A DNA stretch of 64,000 nucleotides from Pseudofabraea citricarpa. Lineage: Eukaryota; Ascomycota; Leotiomycetes; Helotiales; Dermateaceae. Each line of letters starts with the position of its first letter. Positions within the stretch are counted from its first letter, which is position 1. Shown here piece by piece: positions 13,417 through 24,719 of this stretch. The stretch is from the NCBI GenBank assembly GCA_029641185.1, contig JAPWGK010000019.1:248001-312000 (forward strand), given 5' to 3'. Below the pieces are notes generated by a model. That model was not told the origin of the DNA and searched no databases. It worked only from the letters and a program-made list of their open reading frames with translations. Both the position numbers and the translations under genes were made by a program.

Positions 13417-14444
13417 TTTGGAGGACGATCGAATAACATTACGACCAGGCCTTCTACTACATTTGTTAAACGCGAACCGCGAGCATACGACCTCCATCAG
13501 ATGCAACAATTTCCGCAACCTCCTCAACTACCATCTTACCATACTCCTCCACCGCCATCGCCCTCTGACCCGCAAGGGAAAGGCAAGGGCCGCGCACCTT
13601 GATATTCGACGCCATCTGTCATACTCGAATACTACGAATTTATGACCTTTTTCAAGGGATCGAAAATACTACGATCTCTATAATCCATCTGTTCCGATTA
13701 GCATTTTGCCCACGACTCTCCTTACGTCTTTGTCTTGAACCTGACGATATCCAACTGCAATTGACGATCTTACGAATCTTCTTATTGTAATCTCACGCTC
13801 CTCGTAATATCGAGTTGAAGCCATGTTATCATCATACCCACTCCTTTAGCGCCTGATATTTTTTGGAATTTTTGCATTGCATGGAACAAAAGAAAGCAGC
13901 ATTGTAACGGAGTTATTGCATAAAATTATTGGGACTTTGCCTTGTTTTTGGTTTCTGAGAGGGACATGAAATGGGATATTAATAGGCGTTTATATTAACA
14001 AACGCATAGCGGAAGTCACAGAAGTCCTTGTTGTGGACAATCATGTATCGCGTAGTATAATGCACTTAAGCAGATAGAGATGAATTTATTGTTGAAAGAA
14101 GAATTTGAACAGAGGAATATCTGATGTCTCAAGCCTGCACTATTCAGTACTTTGTTGTAGCAAATGAAGCAGGGAAATTTATTCGAGTCGATTCTTAACT
14201 CCATATTTAGAGTATGCTTTATAGATTCTGAGTACATAAAATCACATCACTATCTCAACTTTGATCTAAATTTGAGAGCTAAGTGAATATACCTCTTTGG
14301 CAACACAGTCCTACTTTCAAAGTCCTCAAGTCGTTATCGCGATCACGTGTTAACCCGTATCGTGCGGCCGCGCCATTTTGAGCTTTAGGTTGAGCTCTCT
14401 TGCAACACGAGGTATCAACATTCAACAACCTAATTGATTTCAAA
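13417..14444. other. Intergenic region
   Basis: This holds the 3' flank of the Zn2Cys6 gene and the promoter of the UCH37-type gene. I see no further coding sequence; the short frames at 13599 and 14016-14512 have no protein-like features. Confidence 0.6.
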
Positions 14445-15508
14445 ATGAGTGGCGGATGGAACACAAGTAAGTTAATACTGTGCGCGATCAAAACCCACAT
14501 ACTAACATTCAACAGTTGAATCCGATGCAGTTAGTTCTGCCACAGCTCTTTCAAACAACACGCTGACAAACTCCCTTCTAGGGAGTCTTCACTTTCCTGC
14601 TCGACAATCTCGGAGTCAAAGATGTTCAATTCGAAGAACTCATCGCACTCGACTCCTCTTTCTTACGCCAGCTCTCCCCAGTTTATGGCGTCATCTTCCT
14701 CTTCAAATACCCGACGGGCGAGAAGGCAAACAGTGATGGTACGCCAAAGGACGGACAGTACGACTACGACGCAGCAGAAAATACCTTCTTCGCTGCACAA
14801 ACCATACAAAATGCCTGCGGTACTCAGGCGCTCTTGTCCGTGCTGCTCAACAAGGATGGCGAGATCGACGTGGGCCAGCAGCTGCGCGAATTCAAGGAGT
14901 TCACTACAGGATTCCCCGCAGAATTTCGTGGGGAAGCTCTCTCAAACTCCGAGCTGATTAGGGATGTGCACAACAGTTTTGCGAAGAGTAGTCCTTTTGT
15001 CGACGAGACGCAACGCATGGCTACAGAGGACGATGACGTTTACCACTTCATTGCTTATACGTCTATCAACGGTGTGCTTTACGAGCTCGATGGCTTGCAA
15101 CCAGCACCGATTTCCCATGGCCCTAGCACTTTTGAGGAATTTCCAGAGAAGGTCATACCGGTTTTGCAGAGAAGGATCGAGAGATACCCAGCTACGGAAA
15201 TCAGGTTCAATCTGTTGGCAATGGTTAGAGATCTGCGCATCAGAGCCCGAGAGATTGGTGACCAGGAAATGTTATTCAGGGAAGAGTCAAAGAGAAACGA
15301 ATGGATGTTCGAGAATGCCTTAAGGAGACATAATTTTGTCGGCTTTGCTGGTGAGGTTTTGAAGGGGGTCATCGGGGAGAAGCTAAAGGAAGGTCCCGAT
15401 GCGTATGGCAAATGGATTGAAGAAGCAAAGACGAAAACAAAGGCTAGGAGCGAGGACCAAAAGAGGAAGGGTGGTGCTGGTGATGAAGACCAGGAGATGA
15501 TAGGATGA
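14445..15508 (+). CDS. Ubiquitin C-terminal hydrolase, UCH37/UCHL5 type
   Basis: A cysteine protease that removes ubiquitin, in this subfamily often at the 26S proteasome. Exons 14445-14466, 14516-14529 and 14582-15508 give 320 residues, close to the roughly 330 of human UCHL5. The opening (SGGWNTIESDAGVFTFLLDN) is the usual start of the C12 peptidase fold. The catalytic set is intact: oxyanion Gln85, Cys91 in the QNACGTQA context, His167 and Asp182. The Cys-His (76) and His-Asp (15) spacings equal those I recall for UCHL5 (C88, H164, D179). After residue 230 comes a helical UCH37-like tail (NEWMFENALRRHNFVGFAGE) and a Lys/Glu-rich end. The tail separates it from short UCHL1/Yuh1 enzymes. Both introns are short GT-AG; exon 2 is only 14 nt. 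Confidence 0.93.
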
Positions 15509-16389
15509 GGACAAAGGATCCACCAACGAGGCTGAGGCTGAGGCTGAGAATCATGCGGCAGACGATGCATGAGCAACGATATATTTATTGACCACCAGGC
15601 GTCAAGCGGACTACTGCATGACTACGGCGTCGGATTCAGGGGATTCAGGGGATTCAGGAGATGATCGTAGGTACAATTGATATCCCTTACAGGAATTAGA
15701 GGGTCTCCTTTCTATAGCCCGAGGTACCCGAGCAGTCGATTTGTATTAGAGCAACCCTTAGATAGATGTCGTGGGATTGAAAAGCTCTCGCTCTTCCTCC
15801 TATGCTCCTGAATCATCGCAAGAGCACGTTTAGTCTCATAATTGCTTGACCCAGTCCTCCGGTCTATTGACGTTTGAAACGCTGACTACGTTGAGACGGC
15901 GTCTGCGGTTCATGAAACTAAATGGTCCTTGGACGGTGCCAGGAAATCCATCTGACAGAAAAGCACAAGTTGTCAACACTGTCCCACAACAATTGGACCT
16001 CAAGCTTTCATTGAACACCCGAAAGGTAACACAAGAGCGAACTGTTGATCAGAACATTGCAGCGTGCATGATCTGGTGCATTGTGACAGCATCACGTGGA
16101 CAAGTCGATCCAAGCTGGAACGTCGGCAGGGTGTGGCGTCAGAGAAACATCCCTCCTCCTCTCCTACCTAAACAACAAACCCACGATACCCTCCTCCAGC
16201 ACGAACAAAGAGGCAAGGAAAGCACGATCCGAAAGCAATCTCGACCTCGCTGGCCGAGCAGGAATAGGCACAATCGAGAATCGCAATTCATTCGAGAGCG
16301 TCTTTGGCAGACGCATAGGATCGAGACGAGGTTGAAGGACAAGCCCCGATAAGAGCGACGTCAGCTCAACACCTCACGACGAGTCGACG
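15509..16389. other. Intergenic region with short tandem repeats and possible uORF
   Basis: Three copies of GGATTCAGG occur at 15632-15658, and a GAGGCT run near 15527-15548. A 79-codon frame at 16096-16335 is in phase with the next gene but ends at a TGA about 50 bp before its ATG. Another frame at 15846-16352 has no recognisable features. The region probably holds the 3' UTR of the hydrolase gene and the 5' leader of the SPRY gene. Confidence 0.5.
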
Positions 16390-18131
16390 ATGGAGGCCGC
16401 CCTGCAAGCAGGCAATGAGGTCCTCACCACACTCACGACGTCTCACCTCGCATCCGCGACGCCAGCTTCTTGGTCTCAACAGCATGTCGCAGCTAATCCT
16501 TTCCAGCAGACCCCACAAGAAGTGCGTGGCCAAGGCAACGACTCTTCGACCATCAATGGAGTCGTGATCGGGCTACTTTCGTCTTTCGGCTCGGCAATTC
16601 TTATAGCGCTCATCTTCCTGACCGTCTACTTCTTCAGATATACTAGCAGTGGACGTATCTTGCTTGATCGCATTGGGAGACCTGGAGAGTACGATGACGA
16701 GCAGCAGTTTGCGAGGGAGGAGGCCGAAGCCTTGGAGGGTATGGATGATCTGCAGCAGGCAGAATATTTTAGAGCGAAAGGTAAGCCGCGCTTACTATAG
16801 AGTAACCAGAAGGGTTGCAATATTCTACGGCATGGATATTCACTAACGGTTGATACCTCCTACAGCGTTCATTCAAGCCAACCCACCCGATTCTTTACCT
16901 ACCGATATTTCTTTGTCTCAGTATTTAGCGATCCAGGAGAAGGGCGTTTCTGCTTGGGAATTCGAGCCCGAGTTGGAGATTGCTAATTGTTTTGTGGAGG
17001 GGAGGACCGAAATCGAGTTCTTTGATTCCGAGTGTACTGTTATGAGGTATGTTTTACGTGAAGATACATCTGCCTTAAAAGAGCCGGATGCTAACACTTT
17101 GCGACGTACAGCAACCTGCCTGTTCCGAAGCAGAATGAGGTTTATTATTGGGAGTCGAAAGTGTATGATAAGCCTGAGTCAACATTGATCAGTATTGGAA
17201 TGGCAACAAAGCCGTATCCTTTATTCAGACTTCCTGGTATGGTTGTCATGCTTAGTTCCTTGAAATATTACTGACCAAGCTAGGCTGGCACAAGTATTCC
17301 GTCGCATACACATCTACAGGTCACAGAAGGTTTAATCAACCATTTACTCCAACAAATTACGGACCCCAGTTTGTACAAGGCGATGTTATTGGAGTAGGAT
17401 ACCGACCACGCACAGGCACCATTTTCTTCACTCGAAATGGCAAAAAGTTGGAAGATGTAGCACATGGACTCAAGTCTCAAAATCTTTTCCCTGCAGTTGG
17501 TGCAAACGGACCTTGCACAGTACATGTCAACTTTGGCCAGTCTGGCTTTGTCTTCATCGAAGCAAATGTCAAGAAGTGGGGTTTGGCACCGATGACAGGT
17601 AGTTTGGCACCACCTCCGCCATATGGAAGTGAACAAGGAAGCATCTTGCTTGAAGCTGGTCGAGAAGGAGCACAAAGCAGTCAGGCTCATTTCCCCGATT
17701 CTCGACATGGTAGAACTCGCAGTGGAAACTTCCGACATGGCCCACCTACAAGCCCGGGGCCTGTACGCTCACCCACTGATATTTCTCTTGCGCATCTGAC
17801 CCACATTCCATCTCACGAATATACGGAAGATGTGGGTGAATCCAGTAGTGCGGCAGCAGGTCAAGGAGGAACTACACAGCAGACAGGATTAGGAGTACAA
17901 GGAATCCAAGGTTACCAACAGCAGCCTCCTCCAGAATATACCAGTCCGGAGTCTTCTATCTCTGGAAGTCCAAGAGGCAGTAGTGAGAGCGAGAGAGCGC
18001 CACTTGTGAGGAGGAGTGGATCACGAGATGTACCTCCAATACCAAGCTACAGCGATGCGGTTGCGGAAGACCGAGCGAGGGAGAGACAAAGGAGTGATAG
18101 TGCCGCAGACCGACGAAGATCCAGATCATGA
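16390..18131 (+). CDS. Ssh4/Ear1-like SPRY-domain membrane protein (Rsp5 adaptor type)
   Basis: By family, Ssh4/Ear1 proteins sit in endosomal or vacuolar membranes and recruit the Nedd4-type ligase Rsp5 to cargo for multivesicular-body sorting. Exons 16390-16780, 16866-17046, 17112-17236 and 17284-18131 give 514 residues. A single transmembrane segment lies at about residues 55-80 (GLLSSFGSAILIALIFLTVY). The SPRY/B30.2 domain follows, roughly residues 185-330, with the YYWESKV, GYRPRTGTIFFTRNG and NFGQSGFVF blocks. The disordered tail carries two PPxY motifs that would bind WW domains: PPPY near residue 340 and PPEY near 449. This order, TM then SPRY then PPxY, is diagnostic. The tail is Ser-, Gly- and Arg-rich. 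All introns are GT-AG. The neighbouring deubiquitinase is also a ubiquitin-system gene, though functional linkage is not implied. Confidence 0.9.
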
Positions 18132-18856
18132 TATATCGATCGGTCCATTACCACTACCGGATGAGACGAATAGGGAGGCTGTGTATCTGTGGTGTTTATT
18201 ATGCGGGACTATATATATACTTTTTGGTTAGCGAAGCGGAGGGCAAGGCATGCAATTGAGAAAGCAATCTTTCGGGATCGGATCGGGCGTTATCTGGGAG
18301 TTTGGTGGGAACGGGGAATCGACGTCAATCGACTTGAGTGGAAATTTTCTTTTGTTGCTGGATGGATAGGACACGGGCGGAGGTGAAGGTTCGAAGAAGA
18401 AAAAAGCCGCAGCCGTCGGCGTCGCCCCATGCTCCCTCCCCTCTCCTCTTAATTGGGATGGAGGAATGGCAGTATGTGGTTGACTTGTAGATGCAGTGCA
18501 GAGTATTAGGAAAATATCCATGGATGATGGGCTCCGGTCTCGCCTGATTCTGTCAAGTCCATACGAGACCTTTCATATCTGATCATAGAGACTCCTCCAT
18601 AGTGAAATCATCAGCATGCTTAGTGTTTACTCGCTTGGTTTATCGGATCGCGTGCGTCGCTTAAATTAAGTTGGGAGGTGAGTGCTGTCGTACCGTAGCA
18701 TAAAATCATGTGTAAGCAGCAGCTCTTTGGTAGAAAGAAGGGAGGGTAGCTAAAGCCTAAACGCTCATGCAGCGAGATAAAGTACCCTCCATTGTCATTT
18801 AGGTAAACTAATTAATGAATGGATGACATAGCTGGATTATCCAATTCACCTGTGGC
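18132..18856. other. Intergenic region
   Basis: This is the 3' flank of the SPRY gene leading into the minisatellite array. I see no coding sequence or other feature. Confidence 0.55.
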
Positions 18857-20026
18857 GTCCGTCATGCAACGAACTCACCTCATCTAGCAGCTTGCTGCTT
18901 TTTAATCATTCTTATTCCATTCACTTACTTACAGGTCCGTCGTGCAACGAAATAAAGGCTTCATCTATGTGATTAAGTAAATGACTGGATTAGATAGATA
19001 TTCACTCGGAAGTCCGTCATGCAACGAATTCATAAAATTGATTTTTTTACTCAGTTACTTAGAGGTCCGTCATGCAACGAAGCAAAGCACTTTTGCTTAT
19101 GATTAGGTGATCTATGTCTGGATTATCCGTTCCCTTGGAAGTCCGTCATGCAACGAAAGAAGTAGTAACTGGCTGACTGAGTTGTATATTCACTTTGGAG
19201 GTCCGTCGTGCAACGAAACAAAGGCTTCATCCATGTATGTGGTTAAAGTAAATGGCTGGATTGGACATTCACTTGGAAGTCCGTCATGCAACGAACTCAT
19301 ATAGTCTAGTAACTGGTTTTAATTAATTTTGGTTCAGTTATATTCAGTTTCTTGAGGGTCCGTTATGCAACGATTCCAACGAAAGAAGTAGTAACTGACT
19401 GTATTGCATATTCACTTCAGAGGTCCGTCATGCAACGAACTGGGTAGTGACTGGCTGACTGAGTTGTATATTCACTTTAGAGGTCCGTTATGCAACGAAC
19501 TGGAGGGAGGAACTGATTGAATTGTATATTCACTTTGGAGGTCCGTTATGCAACGAAATAAGTAACTGACTGGATTATGAATTCACTTCAGAAGTCCGTC
19601 ATGCAACGAACTGGGTAATGACTGACTGAGTTGTATATTCACTTCAGAAGTCCGTCATGCAACGAACTGGGTAATGACTGACTGAGTTGTATATTCACTT
19701 CAGAAGTCCGTCATGCAACGAACAAAGTAGTAACTGACTATACTGTGGATTCACTTCAGAAGTCCGTCATACAACGAACTACATAGGCACTAAAGTGTCC
19801 GTCCTGTAATAAACTAGATAGCGTCTATTATATGGCAAACTTATATACATAGCTTAGTAGTTGATTTAATGCTTGATTTTATCCAGTTACTTAAGAGGTC
19901 TGTCATATAACGAAATAAAGATCTTATTTGATTAGGCAAATGATAGAACTAATACCCAGCTCTTATTACTTAGTAGGTAGGTAGGTGGTAGGTGATTTGT
20001 TTACCTAAGGATCCGTCATATAATAA
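18857..20026 (+). repeat. Minisatellite of 18 copies of a 17-nt core with variable spacers
   Basis: The core GTCCGTCATGCAACGAA recurs, all in the same orientation, at 18857, 18935, 19012, 19065, 19141, 19201, 19279, 19358, 19423, 19483, 19541, 19594, 19650, 19706 and 19762. Decayed copies start at 19797, 19898 and 20010. Periods fall into two classes, about 53-65 bp and about 76-79 bp, matching two related spacer types that usually end in TTCACTT plus a few bases. Core variants are mostly transitions (CATG to CGTG, TTATG, CATATAACG), increasing toward the right edge, which fits RIP-like decay. It looks CRISPR-like, but spacers are related to each other and the host is a eukaryote, so it is a minisatellite. 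Confidence 0.92.
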
Positions 20027-20089
20027 AATAAAGGTTTTGGCCGGGGCCGAATATATAGTTGTTCCTTTATAATATTAGCCGCATGCGTA

Positions 20090-22052
20090 TCGGCCAGGTT
20101 GAAAAGCTCGGCCAGATCCAAGAGGTAACTCCTACTAGGAGTTGCTGCAGGAGAGCCTATACCTCTACCAGAAGCCAAGCCAAAACTTCTAATACTACCA
20201 CACCACCTCATCAATCAATGGGCTTCTGATATCGAACGTATCAATTCAAATTTCAAGGTGTTAGTTTACCACGGGGATAGCCGTGAGACGGATACGCGAC
20301 AATATACGAAGATCCGTAGTCGTCTACAAAAAAACGCACCATTCTCAATAGTGAGGAACAAAATGCAATGATATGGATCATAACATCCATGATGACATGG
20401 GCGCGTCGCCACGGCCCCAGAGCCCGGTACGAGTGGAGAGTCAAAGACCTTCATCTCCCACAACTTGAGGCGGAGTAGCTATAGAATGTGTATGACAAAG
20501 ACTTCCCATACGATCTTCGTGGCGAGTTTGACATTGTCGTCATCGATAAAGCACACGTTATAAAAAATACTGACACTAATACACATCAGTCGGTATTGAT
20601 GTTAAAGGCCAACTATCATCTCCTGTCTACAGCATCGGTAATCCCAAATCGGGTATCTGATTTCAAGGGGTTCGCTTCTCTTATCGAACCACTGAACCAG
20701 AGTGGACAGGTGCCGAGGAAGGCTTCATCAGACGTGGGTTGGAGAGAAATACAAACTTCTATCTCCTCCCACCAGGCGACATGCATAGTCGATTTGTGTT
20801 GTCTTGCGATGCTATCGATATATTTATAACAGGAGATCTCGCCCTTGAAAATACAGCTGGTGTCTACTTACAGAAGGTATAGAGTAAAGTCCTAATTAGG
20901 AGGACTTACGCCAGCTCTGATCCAGCTGATTCATCTCGCAAATTGGTACAAGGAATGCCGAAATTATTCCCTCGACGTATCATTACGTCGTGGACGAAGG
21001 ATGAGGCTACCATGTATGCCGCCAAGAGTTGATACCCAATGTCTAAATTGATTAGACCTATTGAAGACGGAAAAATCGTTTATAACCGTTGTTACTCCAG
21101 GCAATTAACACTTATGTCAAGCTAGATCGGCTGGTCTTGGATGGAGGATGAAGCCTTTGCTGGCAATTTGAAAAAGTGGAAAGCTGAGCCATTCCTCCTC
21201 TGGCAATGGGCGAAAATTCTTTACAAAAAGCAGACTATAGAGAAGCTTTCGCCAGACCCTGTACCAGGTCAACATGATACAGCGGCATTGCTGGCGCTGT
21301 TTTGCAAGGGTTCCCCTAAAATGAGAGGGTTGCTCAACATTACCGCAGAGCTTGTTATTCTTTAGAATAAAAAGGTTTTTGTGGTAACATCCCTTCCCGC
21401 GAACCAGCTCTTAATCAAAGGCTTGATGGATGTTTTAAAGATCGACTGTGGATGTTATACTTCTGAATTAAATGACAAGGAGAGAACTCAGATCATCGAA
21501 GACTTCACCACAAGTCGCACTAAATGCAAAGTATTTATTGGTTCATACTTTATTGGATCGACAGGTTTGAACTTCTATCATATGTGTAATAATTTTGTGG
21601 AGTTCGACGCAGCCCCTAGCAATAGATTACGGGCACAAGTCCGGGGAGGCCTTCGCCGCATAACACAATCGCTAGATGTCGAGACATTTGAGTTAGACCT
21701 ACCAATGTCATTCTCGCGACGGACTATCACCCATACCTTGCATAAAGCCATTCCTTCTATGATTGCAGAAATGTCCATCAATTTGACCGAAATCGACGAT
21801 CGGTTGGAGTTTGTTAGCCCCGACGACAAGGAACAAGAAATTGATGCCGTAGGTTGGGTTTTCAATGATAACATGCTGATACAACAAGGCGATCAGCAAG
21901 TCCCAGCAAATGCAAGACGATTGACACCAGCTGAATTAGTTGAAAAATTGATAGAAATAAGCACGGGCGAGTCGATCATGGTCCATAACACAGAACCCGA
22001 AATTGATAACGAAGAAGATGTCTATAACTGGGAGGATGAAATGATTCTCTAA
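20090..22052 (+). pseudogene. Decayed SNF2-family helicase/ATPase gene
   Basis: Family members use ATP to move along DNA. Here the ATPase core survives in pieces. Around 20150-20350 one frame reads LLILPHHLINQWASDIERIN and then FKVLVYHGDSRET, the Ib-region blocks. After a frame change and in-frame stops near 20480, the motif II equivalent reads VVIDKAHVIKN, with Lys where the DEAH box needs Glu. A second-lobe segment at 21381-22052 reads VFVVTSLPANQLLIKGLMDVLK and FIGSYFIGSTGLNFYHM and then RAQVRGGLRRITQ, resembling motifs IV to VI. The Walker A region is missing; the left end runs into the minisatellite. Several stops and frameshifts lie between 20830 and 21380. The gene is not expected to make an active enzyme. 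Some AT-biased substitutions fit RIP. Confidence 0.8.
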
Positions 22053-23090
22053 TATTAAACGGGCATTGGCGAAGGCTTCATCAACTTCTTCTTATTATTG
22101 CTCGTCGTTGCTTTCCTAACTATAACAACCTCGAATATTTCCTAGGTAGCGAGCTATATTCTGCATAGAGGATTACGTGATATATATAATTCGGGAAAGC
22201 TTAACTTAACGTATATTTCTAACTCTAAAGTTAATAATTAGATCTACAAGTATTCTTCCTAGCAGATTCAAAGATATAATATTCGAGGTTAGGACAAAGG
22301 CTATCGAGACATAAATGTAATAAGGTCGACTATCAAATGAATTAGTTATAGCTTATTAATAACAAGGGTGGTATAGTAATTTAATATACCTCCCGGTGAT
22401 TACGACAAAGCTAGATCGAATATAGCTGAGGATACAGAAAGCTATATAAAGCGGTTAGTAGGGTTCTAAAAGAAAATAGATTAGATAAATCGATTTATTA
22501 TATTAGGGTACCTGTTATAGTAGATAAGGATAGGGCACTTATTATCGGTCTGGTTTATTTGCAAATAACTCTTAAAGTTTGGAGAGATAAGACAGATAAT
22601 CCTCTACTCTGCCTATTAAAGAAGTCGTAGACATCTTTGTAAATAAAGGAAATATTATTCAAGTAGGCAGGATAGGTTACTCTAAACTTTGCTCCCCCTT
22701 TCTTAGTATAATCCTATCCTGGGTCTTCCTATATTAATTTGCCTCCTAAAGCTTTTTTTAACAGCTAGTATATAATATTGGATGGAACCCGACTCCAGTC
22801 ACGTGCGTCACGTGTCACATGTGGTCCGTGCGTTTCGGATATATATCCTCAATACCACACTGTAGCTAGGTTTCTAATCATCGAATACACAATCAATGAA
22901 TCAACCCTATACTACTACGTTCCATCACGCTGCTATCTCCTGTTCCCAGTGAACATATAACGTTTACGATAACCTCCTCTAGTAGCTTCTAAGATTTTAT
23001 TGTCAGTTATCTTATAAATAGTTCGTAGAGTATTAGTGCAGGGTATAAGGTAATACGATTACAGATAAGTATTAGTAACAAGAAAAGTTC
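22053..23090. other. AT-rich island, probably RIP-decayed repeat DNA
   Basis: Sequence composition drops to strongly AT-rich with many TATA/TTA words and stops in all frames. It links the helicase remnant to the copia remnant and is probably an unrecognisable transposon relic. No gene is seen. Confidence 0.6.
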
Positions 23091-23476
23091 AGTGTATAGA
23101 TGGCGAAGGTGCTGGACGCATTGAGGACGGTATATACAGCACCAAATCCTTTCACTCCTCCGCAGTATGGTTGCTCGATTCGGGTGCCACCAGGCACTTC
23201 ATGGGTATGAAGTCGGATCGCTAATCGATCAAGCGTTGGAGGGATTCGAACCGGGTGAAAACAGCGGGTTAACATGTAATTGAGGCCATAGGCAGTGGTG
23301 ATGTAGCCCCGACGATGGGAACGAAGGAAGTGTTGCTTAGTAACGTGTGGTATATTCCAGGATTCGGCGCAAGGTAGATATCCGTGGGTTGCCTCGACGA
23401 TGATAGTGTTGACGTATTTCTTCGCAAAAGAAGTGCCACGGCACACAAAGGAAAGGAGCTAATCAGGATACAGTAA
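23091..23476 (+). mobile_element. Ty1/copia-type retrotransposon fragment (protease region), decayed
   Basis: One reading frame from about 23100 to the stop at 23474-23476 carries the retropepsin start VWLLDSGATRHF at about 23165, then an LLSNVWYIPGF block about 50 codons later, typical of the protease-to-integrase part of copia polyproteins. The frame is interrupted by three TAA/TAG stops, each of a kind that C-to-T change can produce. There is no integrase, reverse transcriptase or LTR in reach, so this is an isolated fragment. It is an inactive relic. Confidence 0.72.
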
Positions 23477-23824
23477 TCCAGGTGCCAACTGAGCAAATAA
23501 CGACAGTCGATGACTGTACGGAAGAACGAGTCACAACAATTTGACTCCGTGCATGATCACACCCACGGTGGGTAGCTGGAGGCCTCAGGCAACAGTCACG
23601 TCTAGGTTGCATACCACCTTTTTCACCCACATGTATCCTTTTGAGAAACGAAAAAAACAAGATGAAAAGAATGATATTGTATAAATCCCACTCCTGTATC
23701 GGTCCTTTCTCCCCATTTGTATATCTATATCATGTGTATGAATACGATTACAAAAAAAACTCTTGCTAACGAAGAAAGGGGACACAAAACAATGGCTAAG
23801 CCCATATCGCAACACATTACAAAA
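23477..23824. other. Intergenic region between copia relic and orphan gene
   Basis: No gene is recognisable. It is the 3' flank of the minus-strand orphan gene that ends at 23825. Confidence 0.5.
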
Positions 23825-24502
23825 TCATCGTCTGCGCTGCTTGGTGCCACCATGCACCCAGTGGCCATGTTCCTGAGCATCATCATGAGATCGTTTCTTA
23901 CTCTGGTTTTGTCGGGCCGTGGCGGGCGCCGAATGAAAATGTTCAGGTCGACCTCTTCCTTGCTGAGGCTGGACATGCACTGAACGAGACTGTCTGTCAT
24001 GATCATTGCTGGGTCGAGTCGGGGCGGACGTCGAGGGAGACTCTCCACGTGAACCTCTTTGATGATGGGGCTGGCCATGCACTGAACGAGAACGTCTGTC
24101 TTGATCATTGTAGTGTCGAGTCGGGGCGGACGTCGAGGGAGACTCTCCACGTGAACCTCTTTGATGCTGGGGCTGGCCATGCACTGAACGAGAACGTCTG
24201 TCTTGATCATTGTAGGCTCGAGTCGGGGCGGACGTCGAGGGAGACGCCGAGGGAGACTTCTGTCGGGCCGGGGCGGGCGCCGGAATGGGTTCCTCATGTC
24301 GACCTCTTCGTTGCTGAGCTGTAGCTCGCGCTAGAATAGCAGGGTCAGTACAGCGCAGTTAGGGTTCCTAGTAAAATACACACCTAACGTTTCCCGGGAA
24401 GAGCTGGTTCTAACAAATTTAGATGTGTAGTTCATCATAGCAAACACCTGATATGTACCGTCGTCATCGTTGGCATTGTTGTCATAGTCATAGTCATAGT
24501 CA

Positions 24503-24534
<32 letters not shown>

Positions 24535-24719
24535 ATTGTCGTTGTCGTTGTCCAGTCTGTTGCGAAGATACGTCTGTCGCCGCTTCTTCTGTCGGGCAGC
24601 GCCGTGGGCACTTCGAGTTCCTCGAGGTCTGCAACCTGTTAGCTAACATGAAAATGTCATCTTGATTCGGGTACTTGCCGTTTAGTATGAGTGAAAGTCA
24701 CTTGAACCGTTGGAGCCAT
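23825..24719 (-). CDS. Orphan hydrophilic protein with (Asn-Asp)n tract and 34-aa repeats
   Basis: I do not recognise the family. Three minus-strand exons, 24719-24679, 24628-24384 and 24330-23825, give 263 residues and close exactly in frame. The first intron uses a GC donor (GCAAGT) and the second is GT-AG. The product has a basic KKRRQTYLRNR stretch, then a run of alternating Asn-Asp and Asp-Tyr from a GTTGTC-type hexanucleotide (24503-24551). Three copies of a 34-residue unit follow (102-bp period, about 23950-24260), containing ESPSTSAPTR and DQDRRSRSVHGQ. The end is Arg/His-rich. There are no membrane segments or signal peptide. It is strongly charged and probably disordered; the basic patches would fit a nuclear or nucleic-acid role, but that is a guess. 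The exon 1 choice is the least certain part. Confidence 0.6.
23950..24260 (-). repeat. Three 102-bp tandem repeats inside an orphan gene
   Basis: The landmark TCGAGTCGGGGCGGACGTCG recurs at 24014, 24116 and 24218, a period of exactly 102 bp (34 codons). The two upstream units are almost identical, while the one nearest the stop codon has diverged. Confidence 0.9.
24503..24551. repeat. Hexanucleotide (GTTGTC)n repeat within a coding exon
   Basis: About eight GTTGTC units with one GTTGTC-to-ATTGTC change. On the minus strand they encode the Asn-Asp tract of the orphan protein. Confidence 0.9.

Noticed and set aside
15846..16352. 168-codon plus-strand frame before the SPRY gene
   Set aside because: Not in phase with the SPRY gene, no domain, probably 5' leader DNA.
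18857..19778. CRISPR array
   Set aside because: Spacers are related to each other rather than unique, the genome is eukaryotic and no cas genes are present.
23231..23242. tRNA-like GGTTCGAATCCC box on the minus strand
   Set aside because: The surrounding bases do not form a T-stem or acceptor stem, and the site lies in the copia frame.
23725..24297. 190-codon minus-strand frame with RRPPR repeats
   Set aside because: It is the wrong phase of the same tandem repeats. The alternative phase continues through two introns into a closed 263-residue model.
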